Shown one piece after another: positions 1 through 6,486 of a stretch of 6,486 nucleotides of DNA. The DNA is from Myxococcales bacterium. Lineage in GTDB: Bacteria; Myxococcota; Myxococcia; Myxococcales; Myxococcaceae. Made by a program: the position numbers and the translations under genes. Location: the NCBI GenBank assembly GCA_003153055.1, contig PMBV01000240.1, positions 19,350 through 25,835 of the forward strand. Direction: 5' to 3'. Every line of letters begins with the position of its first letter. The first letter of the stretch is position 1. Under the pieces are notes generated by a model. It ran no database searches. It was not told the DNA's origin and saw only the letters and a list, made by a program, of their open reading frames with translations.

Positions 1-276
1 GTTTTCTGTGGCACTTTCCTGCGGCTTGCGCCGACTGGCCGTTAACCAGCACCCCGCCCTCTGGTGCCCGGACTTTCCTCCCGCCACCCCGTCCTGCGGT
101 GACCGGCGTCCACCCGGACTGCTCCAGCAGTCAACGCCGTAGCACACGCCAGGTTTCACAGCCATGCTGACGCGCCGCGCCGCACTCACCGCCGTCTCGT
201 CCGGGTGCGAGGCCAACACTCGCATGCTATGAGTCACGGTCATCTTCTGACCTCCTTCCCATCACGGGGAACACCG
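1..276. other. Upstream region of the importer operon, no gene recognised
   Basis: No reading frame here resembles a known protein. The only small open frame with an ATG that I could find on the + strand is at 164-232 (22 codons). It begins MLTRRAALTA, has no convincing ribosome binding site (only AGG at 151-153), and lacks a run of Leu, Ile or Val codons, so it does not look like an attenuator leader peptide. A TGGCAC at 9-14 is followed by CTGC, but its spacing is one base short of a sigma-54 promoter. A weak 5-bp inverted repeat (ACCAG near 46, CTGGT near 62) is present. The operon promoter presumably lies in this region, but I cannot place it. Confidence 0.3.
266..270 (+). promoter_or_regulatory. 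Ribosome binding site of the binding-protein gene
   Basis: GGGGA lies six bases before the ATG at 277. It decides the start: the in-frame GTG at 205 and ATG at 229 would add 24 or 16 residues in front of a perfectly formed signal peptide and have no comparable site. Confidence 0.55.
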
Positions 277-1494
277 ATGAAGCCTCTCCTCGCGTCGCTC
301 GCCCTGCTCCTGGCTCTTCCCACCTTCGCCGCCGACACCGTCAAGCTCGCGCTCACCGGCCCGTATTCGGGCGGCTCGGCCCCGATGGGCACCTCGGCCC
401 GCGACGGCTCGAAGCTGGCCATCGAGGAGATCAACGCCGCCGGGGGCCTCGACGTGGGAGGCAAGAAGCTCAAGATTGAAATCATCGAGCGTGACGACGA
501 GGCGAAGAACGATCGCGGGGCCCTCATCGCGCAGGAACTCGCCTCGATGGCCGACCTCTCGGGTGTCATCGGCTCGGTGAACACCGGCGTGGTGATGGCG
601 GGAGACAAGCACCTTCAAGAGAAGGGCATCACCAAAATCATCTGTCCGGCGGCCGGGTCGAAGTCCATGACCCAGTGGGCGACACCCGAGGGCCCCAAGC
701 AGCTCTCCATCTTCCGCTTCGCCGCCCACGACGGCATCCAAGCGGCGATGGTCGTCGAGGAGGCCATCAACCGAAAGCTCCTCAAGGTGGCCATCATTCA
801 CGACGACACGAACTACGGCGTCTCGGGCCGTGATGACCTGCTCTCGCAGATCGACAAGCAGGGCAAGAAGCTCGAGGTGGTCGCCCAGGAGAAGTTCAAG
901 ATCGGCGACAAGGACATGACTTCGCAGCTGCTCAAGGCCAAGGCCCTCGGCGCGCAGGCCATTCTCATCTGGGGCATCGGGCCCGAGCTCGCCGCGGTCT
1001 CCAACGGCATGGCGAAGATCGGCCTCAAGGTGCCGCTCATCGGCGGGTGGACGCTCTCGATGTCGAACTACATCGACAACGCCGGGGCCAATGCCAACGG
1101 CACGCTGATGCCGCAGACCTTCATCGAAGAGCCCATCACCGCGCGAGCCAAGGCCTTCATCGACGCGTACCACAAGGCCTACGGGGTCGCGCGCATCCCC
1201 TCTCCGGTGTCCGCCGCCCAAGGCTACGACGCGGTGCTCCTCTTCGCGGCCGCGGTGCGCCAGGCCAAGAGCACCGACAGCCTGAAGATTCGCGACGCCC
1301 TCGAGGACCTCAAGGAGCCCGTCAAGGGCGTCATCGCCACCTGGGTGAAGCCCTACTCGAAGTGGGACCCGGCGAACGTCGAGACGCACGAGGCCTTCCG
1401 ACGCGACAAGGTCGTGATGGGCATGGTCCAGGGTGGGCGGGTGGTCTTCGGGAACGAGGCCGACAAGGCCCGGCTCCAGAAGAGCATGCAGTAG
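277..1494 (+). CDS. livK: Periplasmic substrate-binding protein of a branched-chain amino acid type ABC importer (LivK-like)
   Basis: This encodes a 405-residue exported binding protein of the LivK/LivJ type (periplasmic-binding-protein type I fold). It should capture a ligand outside the inner membrane and hand it to the permeases encoded just downstream. Residues 1-18 are a Sec signal peptide: one Lys at position 2, a Leu/Ala-rich core, and likely cleavage after T-F-A at 16-18. There is no lipobox Cys. The mature protein opens with the family pattern VKLALTGPYSGG (22-33), then a conserved segment with AIEEINAAGG, and later IFRF, NYGVSGRDD and SAAQGYDAVLLF, all typical of this family. The length is slightly above the usual 370-390. 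The start is the ATG at 277, supported by the GGGGA six bases upstream and the signal peptide. It is the first gene of the operon, and livH follows after 15 bases. The family also includes receptors for amides, urea and aromatic acids, so the ligand is an inference from the family name only. Confidence 0.93.
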   Translation: MKPLLASLALLLALPTFAADTVKLALTGPYSGGSAPMGTSARDGSKLAIEEINAAGGLDVGGKKLKIEIIERDDEAKNDRGALIAQELASMADLSGVIGSVNTGVVMAGDKHLQEKGITKIICPAAGSKSMTQWATPEGPKQLSIFRFAAHDGIQAAMVVEEAINRKLLKVAIIHDDTNYGVSGRDDLLSQIDKQGKKLEVVAQEKFKIGDKDMTSQLLKAKALGAQAILIWGIGPELAAVSNGMAKIGLKVPLIGGWTLSMSNYIDNAGANANGTLMPQTFIEEPITARAKAFIDAYHKAYGVARIPSPVSAAQGYDAVLLFAAAVRQAKSTDSLKIRDALEDLKEPVKGVIATWVKPYSKWDPANVETHEAFRRDKVVMGMVQGGRVVFGNEADKARLQKSMQ

Positions 1495-1509
1495 AAGGCT
1501 CCTTGCGCC

Positions 1510-2388
1510 GTGCCAGCGTCATTCATCGTTCAGATGGCGGTGAGCGGGGCCCTGATGGGGCTCGTGTACGCCCTCGTCGCGTACGGCTTTCAGCTCACCT
1601 ACGCCACGTCGAAGAGCCTCAACTTCGGGCAGGGCGAGGTGGTGATGGTCTCGGCCTTCGTCACGCTCTCCATTCAGCAGACGGGCCTGCCGTACCCACT
1701 GGTGGTGCTGCTCGGGTTGGCCTTCGGTGCGCTGCTGGGCCTGGCGGTGGAGCGGGTGGGGGTGCGCCTGGCGCTCGAGCAGAAGGGCGAAGGGTGGATC
1801 CTCCTCACCATCATCTTGGGGCTGTTCCTCTTCTCCTTCGCCGAGAACGTCTGGGGCCGTGACGACCGGCCCTTCCCCACGCCCATCTCCTCGGACCCGC
1901 TCCACTTCTTCGGGATAGACATCACCCCGCTGGAGATCTCCGTGGCCGTGGGCGTCGTGGCGGTGATGGCAGCGGTGGAGGCGTTCAAGCGACTCACGCT
2001 CCTGGGCAAGGCCTTCGAGGCGGTGTCGGCCGACCGCGACGCGGGCGAGCTGATGGGCATCTCGGCCACTGGCACGGTGATGTTGTCGTACGGCCTCTCT
2101 GGCGCGGTAGCGGCGCTGGCTGGCATCTTGGTCTCGCCCATCACCACCGTGGGTCCGACCATGGCTTCGGCGCTGGTGCTGAAGGCGTTCTCGGTCGCGG
2201 TGGTGGCCGGCCTCGAGTCGGGCTTCGGGGTGGTGGTGGTGGGCCTGTTCCTCGGAGCGCTGGAGAGCCTGGCCTCCTTCTACGTGGGCAGCGGCTGGCG
2301 CGAGGCGCCGGGGCTGGTCCTCCTCATCTTGGCCCTCGCCGTTCGACCCACGGGCGTCTTCGGCAAGGCCGTCATCCGCAAGGTTTAG
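1510..2388 (+). CDS. livH: Branched-chain amino acid type ABC transporter permease (LivH-like)
   Basis: This encodes a 292-residue integral inner-membrane protein, the usual length for LivH. It should form one half of the translocation channel with the LivM domain. It has about eight hydrophobic segments, including 9-30, 62-82, 97-112, 141-158, 188-212, 222-238, 240-258 and 268-280. Family landmarks are the early K-S-L-N-F-G-Q-G-E motif (35-43), the cytoplasmic coupling loop G-K-A-F-E-A-V-S-A-D-R-D-A (166-178) that docks on an ATPase, and the terminal R-P-T-G-V-F-G (279-285). The start is a GTG, with AGAAGG at 1493-1498 overlapping the livK stop codon as a plausible ribosome binding site 11 bases upstream. 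No frame break is seen. The gap to the next gene is 18 bases, so it is translated as part of the same operon. Confidence 0.93.
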   Translation: MPASFIVQMAVSGALMGLVYALVAYGFQLTYATSKSLNFGQGEVVMVSAFVTLSIQQTGLPYPLVVLLGLAFGALLGLAVERVGVRLALEQKGEGWILLTIILGLFLFSFAENVWGRDDRPFPTPISSDPLHFFGIDITPLEISVAVGVVAVMAAVEAFKRLTLLGKAFEAVSADRDAGELMGISATGTVMLSYGLSGAVAALAGILVSPITTVGPTMASALVLKAFSVAVVAGLESGFGVVVVGLFLGALESLASFYVGSGWREAPGLVLLILALAVRPTGVFGKAVIRKV

Positions 2389-2406
2389 CGAGGGGCCGGA
2401 ACACGC

Positions 2407-4358
2407 ATGGTGAAGCGACTGTTGCTGGTCCGTGGCGCCGAGCTCCTCCTCTTCGTCCTCCTGGGCGCCATCCCGTTGGCCGTCACCAGCCCCTACGCGC
2501 TGGGGCTTGCTCACGCTGCTCGCCATCTACGGCATTCTCCTCATCGGCCTCGACGTCACCGTGGGCTACCTCGGGCAAATCAACCTGGGCCAGGCCGCCT
2601 TCCTCGGCCTGGGCGCCTACGTGGCGGGCATCGTGGTGACGAGATGGGGCGCGAGACATCCCCGTGGCGCTCTTCCTCGCCGGGGGGGTGACGACGCTGT
2701 CATGGGGGCGCTGCTCGCGCTGCCCGGCGCTGAGGCTCGAGGGGCCCGCAGTTCGCGCTCGCCACGTTGAGCTTCACCGCCCTCACCGCCACGGCGCTCA
2801 ACGAGGCTCGAGTGGCTCACCCAGGGCGCCCAGGGGCTTGAGCCTCACCCGGCCGCCGCTGTTCGGCCATGTTCTCTCCCCGCGCGACTTCTATTGGCTG
2901 TGCATGGCTGGGTTGGCCGTCGTCTGGGTAGCGATGCGCAACCTCTTGTCTTCGCAGTGGGGGAGGGCGTTCGAGGCGCTCCGCGACAGCCCCATCGCCA
3001 CCGACGCCATGGGCGTGGGCACCTACCGGCACAAAGTGGCTGGCTTCGCGATGGGCTCCGGGTTGGGTGGGCTGGCCGGCGGACTCTACGCCCTCAACTT
3101 CGAGTACCTGCAGCCGCACGGCTTCCAGTACGAGCTGACCGTCATACTCCTGCTTGGCGTGGTGCTGGGCGGGCGCAAGAGCCTGTGGGGCGCCTTCGTC
3201 GGAGCGACCCTGGTGGCGTTGTTGCCCAATCTCTTGTCCAACCGCGGTCTGTTCCAGGTGCTCGCCGGGCTGGGGCTCGTGGTGGCGCTGGCGGCGGGCC
3301 TTCGAGGGCTGACCCGCCGCACCATGAAGCCGTTCCAGGCGCTGGCGCCCGTGGTGGCCACCGGTGTGCTCGCCGCGGGAGGCTTCCTGGCGCAGAACAC
3401 CGAGGACTGGCGCAAGGCCATCTTCGCGCTGATGCTGTTCTCGGTGGTGGTGGGGCTCCCCGAGGGGCTGATGGGCTTCGCCGGGCGCGCGCTCACCAGG
3501 CTGTTCCGCGTGGCCCCTCCTCCGCTGCCCGAGCCTTCCCCGCTCGACGAGGTGTTGCCACCGAGGGTCGCCGACGGGTCGCCGCTCCTCGTGCTCACGG
3601 GCCTCAAGCGCCACTTCGGCGGGGTGAAGGCGGTCGATGGCGTCGACCTCACGGTCCGCGCCGGCCAGGTGCACGGCCTCATTGGGCCCAACGGCTCGGG
3701 CAAGAGCACGGTGGTGAACGTGGTCTCCGGGCTCTACACGCCCACCGCGGGCACGCTGTCGCTGCGCGGCGCGCCGCTGCCACGGGGCAGCCTCTTCCAG
3801 GCCGCCCGTGCGGGAGTCGCCCGAACCTTCCAGAACCTCCAGCTCTTCGGCGGCATGACGGCGCTGGAGAACGTGATGGTGGCGCTCAAGGGGGCGTACC
3901 GCGTGCCACTGCCGCTGATTCTCGTGGGGCTGGGCCGGTCGGAGGAGCGGCGAGCCAAGGCCGATGCCCTGGCGCTGCTGGACTTCGTGGGGCTCCGGGA
4001 GCAGGCGCTCACGCCCGCGAAGGACCTGACCTATGGCGCCCAGCGCTTCTTGGAGATCGCCCGAGCGCTGGCACGGAAGCCCGAAGTCCTCATCCTCGAT
4101 GAGCCGGCCGCCGGCCTGGCGCACCCCGACGTGGTGAAGCAGGTGGAGCTGATCGCCCGGGTGCACCAGCGGGGCGTCACCATCGTGCTCATCGAGCACC
4201 ACATGGACGTCGTGACTCGGCTCTGCGACGTCGTCACCGCGCTCGACGGAGGCCGGCTCATCGCGGAGGGCACCCCGGACTCGGTGAAGCGCCACCCGAA
4301 GGTCATCGAGGCGTACCTGGGCGCGGTCGAGACCACACCCGAAGTCCCCGCGGCCTGA
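2407..4358 (+). CDS. livM/livG: Fused permease-ATPase (LivM-LivG-like) of the same importer, with apparent frameshifts in the permease half
   Basis: As given, the frame is broken by seven single-base indels between 2506 and 2836. Corrected, the gene encodes 648 residues. Residues 1 to about 365 are the LivM permease domain: the SPYALG-LLTLLAIYGILL opening, VGYLGQINLGQAAFLGLGAY, the coupling loop G-R-A-F-E-A-L-R-D-S (184-193), and the closing GLPEGLMG. An extra hydrophobic hairpin (about 305-331) sits before the last permease helix. A Pro-rich linker (about 366-391) leads to a LivG ATPase domain (from about 392) with Walker A GPNGSGKS (425-432), Q-loop Gln 474, a signature LTYGAQR (539-545) where LivG usually has L-(S/A)-Y-G-Q-Q-R, Walker B VLILDEP (559-565) and switch His 596. 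The linker and ATPase are in one uninterrupted frame, so the fusion itself does not depend on the corrections. Start is the ATG at 2407, with AGGGG at 2391-2395 upstream. Without correction, only the stretch from about 2838 onward reads correctly. LivM-LivG fusions are known in proteobacteria. Confidence 0.88.
2506..2836 (+). other. Cluster of seven single-base frame changes inside livM
   Basis: The LivM-like protein moves through the three + frames in the order 1, 2, 3, 2, 3, 1, 2, 3. The inferred changes are an extra T at 2507-2508, an extra A near 2654, a missing G after 2699, an extra C in 2723-2725, an extra C in 2745-2747, an extra G at 2805-2806 and an extra G in 2833-2836. The net is +5 bases, which brings the 1952-base span to 1947, an exact multiple of three. 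Most lie in short homopolymers. Between the breaks the peptide fits the family with no stop codons or obvious wrong residues, and no other gene in the window shows a break. This pattern favours local sequence error over decay. Confidence 0.8.
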
Positions 4359-4360
4359 CA

Positions 4361-4367
4361 GAGGAGA
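4361..4367 (+). promoter_or_regulatory. Ribosome binding site of livF
   Basis: GAGGAGA lies four bases before the ATG at 4372, just after the stop codon of the fusion gene at 4356-4358. It is the strongest Shine-Dalgarno sequence in the operon, so LivF is probably translated by fresh initiation. Confidence 0.6.
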
Positions 4368-4371
4368 CACC

Positions 4372-5088
4372 ATGCTCGAGGTGAAAGAGCTCCACGCAGG
4401 GTACGGCCTCTCCGAGGTGCTGGTGGGCGCCTCGCTCGAGGTGAAGGCTGGGACCGTGGTCGCCCTCATCGGAGCCAACGGGGCAGGAAAGACAACCACC
4501 ATGCGGGCCATCTCGGGGATGATTTCTCCGACGAAGGGCGAAGTACGGCTCGACGGAGCGCCAGTGCAGGGCCTCGCAGCCTCGAAAATCGCCCGCCTCG
4601 GACTCGCCCATTCGCCCGAGGGCCGCAAGGTCTTCGGCCCGCTCACCGTGGAGGACAACCTCTTGCTCGGAGCCTTCCGCCACCTGCCCCACTTCTTCGG
4701 CTTCAAGGCCAAGGCGGCCAGCGACCTGGCCCACGTCTACGAGCTCTTCCCCCGCCTCGAGGAGCGAAAGGGGCAGTACGCCGGAACACTGTCGGGTGGA
4801 GAGCAACAGATGCTGGCCATCGGGCGAGCGCTGATGGCGCGGCCGAAGGTGATGCTGCTCGATGAGCCGTCGATGGGCCTGGCACCAGTCATCGTGCAGG
4901 AGGTCTTCCGCACGATTCGGCGGCTCAAGGCCGAGGGCATGACGATGCTCCTGGTCGAGCAGTTCGCCCAGGCCGCCCTCGACGTCGCCGACTATGCCTA
5001 CGTGATGGAGCGTGGGCGCATCGGCGTGCAGGGGACTCCGGCGGAGCTCAAGAAGGACGACCGGGTGGTGGCCGCCTACCTGGGCTGA
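4372..5088 (+). CDS. livF: Branched-chain amino acid type ABC transporter ATPase (LivF-like)
   Basis: This encodes a 238-residue cytoplasmic ATPase, the standard LivF length. It should pair with the LivG domain of the preceding fusion to drive transport. In order it shows Walker A GANGAGKT (34-41), the LivF-specific SPEGRKVFGPLTVEDNL stretch (81-97, where the usual Q-loop glutamine is replaced by the P-E-G-R motif), signature LSGGEQQ (140-146), Walker B VMLLDEP (160-166), D-loop SMGLAP (167-172) and L-L-V-E-Q (193-197), in which Gln replaces the switch histidine as is normal for LivF. The C-terminus RVVAAYLG is also typical. Catalytic Glu 165 and Lys 40 are present, so it should be active. 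The start is fixed by the strong GAGGAGA upstream. It is the last gene of the operon, and the next gene converges on it. Confidence 0.95.
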   Translation: MLEVKELHAGYGLSEVLVGASLEVKAGTVVALIGANGAGKTTTMRAISGMISPTKGEVRLDGAPVQGLAASKIARLGLAHSPEGRKVFGPLTVEDNLLLGAFRHLPHFFGFKAKAASDLAHVYELFPRLEERKGQYAGTLSGGEQQMLAIGRALMARPKVMLLDEPSMGLAPVIVQEVFRTIRRLKAEGMTMLLVEQFAQAALDVADYAYVMERGRIGVQGTPAELKKDDRVVAAYLG

Positions 5089-5091
5089 CCA

Positions 5092-5124
5092 CGACCCTCG
5101 CAGCTTCCATTCGTGCCAGGGTCG
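5092..5124. terminator. Inverted repeat between convergent genes, possible terminator
   Basis: CGACCCT (5092-5098) and AGGGTCG (5118-5124) form a perfect 7-bp inverted repeat with a 19-base loop. An alternative stem, CAGGG (5117-5121) with CCCTG (5133-5137), shares its bases. The position, right after the livF stop and before the convergent gene's end, suits a terminator for either strand. There is no T-tract and the loop is long, so intrinsic termination is doubtful. Confidence 0.25.
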
Positions 5125-5163
5125 AGCTTGGGCCCTGACTCTCACCTGCCGCGTGCCTGAGCT

Positions 5164-6240
5164 TCAACCGGTCGGTACCAGGTGCTGCGCGAGGCCGGTT
5201 TCCGAGGACCGCCGGGCCGACTCGAGCACCTCGAGCACCGTGACGGCCTCGAGCGGAGCCACCGGCGGCGGGCTGCCACCGAGGAGCGCGGCGACCAGCT
5301 GTTGGTAGAACGCCAGGTAGCAGCCGGGCTCGGTGCGAACGGGCCGAGCGTCGTCCTCCAGACCGAGCCGACCCCAGGCGGCGTCAGGCTCCGCGCCCCA
5401 ACCGGGAGCACCCGGCACGCCACCGGCTGCAAGGGCGGCCTCCTGGCCGTCCAACCCGTACTTGGTGAACGCGGCCCGATCGCCGACCACGCGGAACCGG
5501 GGACCGCGCTGGGCAGCCACCTTGCTCATCCAGAGGTGAGAGCGCACGCCCGAGGCATGGGTCAGCGCGACGAAGCTGTCGTCGTCGGTCGCGGCTCCGG
5601 GCCGACGCTGGTCGAGCTCGGCGTACACGGTTCGGGCCGGCCCGAAGAGCTGGAGCGCCTGGTCGACCAGATGCGCACCGAGATCGAAGAGCAGCCCGCC
5701 GGCCTCCGTTGGGTCTGCCCGTTCCCGCCAGCCACCTTTGAGCGCGGGGGACCACCGTTCGAACCGCGACTCGAAGCGCCGGACCGTACCCAGGGCCCCT
5801 TCGTGCACGAGCCGGCGCACGGTGAGGAAGTCGCCGTCCCAGCGCCGGTTCTGGAACACGGTGAGGAGCAGCCCACGCCGGGCCGCTTCCTCGGCAACCG
5901 CCCGAGCTTCGTCGGAGGTTGTCGCGAAGGGCTTGTCCACTACCACTGGCAGCCCCGCCTCGAGCGCGGCCCTGGCGAGCGGCGCGTGAGTCCGGTTTGG
6001 CGTCGCGACGACGAGCACGTCGAGCTCGCCCGAGCGTGCCAGGAGGGCCTCGAGGTTGGCGACCACCCGGGCAGCTGGGTGAGCAGCCCGCACCCGCTCT
6101 TGCTTCGCGGGATCCGAGGTGACCACGGCGGAGAGGGTGAGGCCCGGGGTCGCGGCGATGAGTGGTGCGTGAAACACACGCCCGGCCAGGCCGTACCCGA
6201 GGAGCCCGACCCGGAGTGCGCGCTGCGCGGGAGGTGCCAT
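5164..6240 (-). CDS. Gfo/Idh/MocA-family NAD(P)-dependent oxidoreductase (YdgJ/IolW-like)
   Basis: This encodes a 358-residue cytoplasmic dehydrogenase expected to oxidise or reduce a sugar, inositol or related polyol with NAD(P). The N-terminal Rossmann domain shows VGLLGYGLAGRVFHAPLI (11-28, containing G-x-G-x-x-G at 15-20) and V-A-T-P-N (78-82). The family's catalytic lysine is in V-D-K-P-F (101-105, Lys 103). The C-terminal domain shows N-R-R-W-D-G-D-F-L-T (131-140), D-L-G-A-H-L-V-D-Q (186-194, with Asp 186 and His 190 at the catalytic positions) and K-Y-G-L-D-G-Q-E (260-267). These last three motifs are those of E. coli YdgJ and B. subtilis IolW (scyllo-inositol dehydrogenase), and the length agrees. 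The substrate is not readable from sequence. The ATG at 6240 puts the Rossmann motif at the usual distance from the N-terminus; a TTG at 6294 in frame would add 18 Arg-rich residues and is less likely. The ribosome binding site is weak (GCAGG just upstream). It converges on livF with a 75-base gap, so it is a separate unit. Confidence 0.9.
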   Translation of the reverse strand: MAPPAQRALRVGLLGYGLAGRVFHAPLIAATPGLTLSAVVTSDPAKQERVRAAHPAARVVANLEALLARSGELDVLVVATPNRTHAPLARAALEAGLPVVVDKPFATTSDEARAVAEEAARRGLLLTVFQNRRWDGDFLTVRRLVHEGALGTVRRFESRFERWSPALKGGWRERADPTEAGGLLFDLGAHLVDQALQLFGPARTVYAELDQRRPGAATDDDSFVALTHASGVRSHLWMSKVAAQRGPRFRVVGDRAAFTKYGLDGQEAALAAGGVPGAPGWGAEPDAAWGRLGLEDDARPVRTEPGCYLAFYQQLVAALLGGSPPPVAPLEAVTVLEVLESARRSSETGLAQHLVPTG

Positions 6241-6486
6241 GCCTGCAACGTAGCGCCTGAGCGGGCGCCGCACAGCCCCAGGCACCTGGTCCAAGCTCCG
6301 CTCTCAGAATCTTGAGCTCGCTCGCGGAGCCGTTGCCGAAACACGGTCGACCAGGAGCCACCGGGTGACTGCCCAGTCGTTCAGGGGTCGCCCTCATCGC
6401 ATCTGCGGCGCGAGTTGGGGTCTGTGAACCTCGGCAACGACCTCGAGACGGGCCACTCCCAGCCCTGTCATCACGGAGTACTGATT
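6241..6486. other. Upstream region of the oxidoreductase, no confident gene
   Basis: I see no recognisable gene. On the - strand a 30-codon open frame enters from the right edge and stops at 6394-6396, ending in EVHRPQLAPQMR. It could be the C-terminus of a gene lying beyond the window or chance, as open frames are common at this GC content. The promoter of the oxidoreductase should lie between 6241 and about 6390, but no convincing -35/-10 pair is visible. GGTCGACC at 6345-6352 is a short palindrome of no known meaning. Confidence 0.3.

Noticed and set aside
9..23. Possible sigma-54 promoter: TGGCAC followed by CTGC
   Set aside because: The GG and GC elements are nine bases apart instead of ten, and the site is over 250 bases from the first gene.
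164..232. Small open frame of 22 codons upstream of livK, starting MLTRRAALTA
   Set aside because: It has no good ribosome binding site, no similarity I can name, and no run of branched-chain amino acid codons expected of an attenuator leader.
262..1389. Long open frame (375 codons) antisense to livK
   Set aside because: It is low in hydrophobic structure, rich in Arg, Gly, Val, Asp and His, and mirrors the codon pattern of livK; such antisense frames are routine at high GC.
2506..2836. Programmed ribosomal frameshifting as an explanation of the livM breaks
   Set aside because: Seven separate shifts within 330 bases with both +1 and -1 corrections have no precedent as a programmed mechanism, and no slippery site plus structure was seen.
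2817..4712. Very long open frame (631 codons) antisense to the fusion gene and livF
   Set aside because: It spans parts of two genes with clear ATPase and permease motifs on the other strand and has a composition typical of an antisense shadow.
5182..6315. Open frame of 377 codons on the + strand opposite the oxidoreductase
   Set aside because: The - strand encodes a full set of Gfo/Idh/MocA motifs; the + strand frame shows none and is its shadow.

Overview
The window is GC-rich bacterial DNA in which most codons end in G or C. It holds one four-gene operon on the + strand and one convergent gene on the - strand. GC content and protein style fit a Myxococcota-type or other high-GC proteobacterium, but nothing in the window fixes the lineage.

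Layout. Positions 1-276 are an upstream region with no recognisable gene. Positions 277-5088 carry a complete HAAT-family (branched-chain amino acid type) ABC importer in the order substrate-binding protein (livK-like), permease (livH-like), a fused permease-ATPase (livM-livG-like) and a second ATPase (livF-like). The gaps between genes are only 13-18 bases, so they are almost certainly co-transcribed. Positions 5089-5163 are a short convergent spacer with an inverted repeat. Positions 5164-6240 on the - strand encode a Gfo/Idh/MocA-family dehydrogenase close to YdgJ/IolW. Positions 6241-6486 contain no confident gene; a 30-codon open frame enters from the right edge on the - strand.

How the genes work together. 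The exported binding protein should capture a ligand (branched-chain amino acid, or another small polar or amide-like compound) and deliver it to a channel formed by the LivH and LivM membrane domains. The LivG and LivF ATPase domains power transport. Here LivM and LivG are one polypeptide. The dehydrogenase has its own orientation and no evident functional link to the importer.

The most notable observation is a cluster of seven single-base frame changes in about 330 bases (2506-2836) inside the livM half of the fusion gene. Correcting them restores a clean 648-residue protein with every family motif. This looks more like clustered sequence error than decay, but a recently broken gene is not excluded. 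I found no RNA gene, CRISPR array, mobile element or evidence for an undescribed system.
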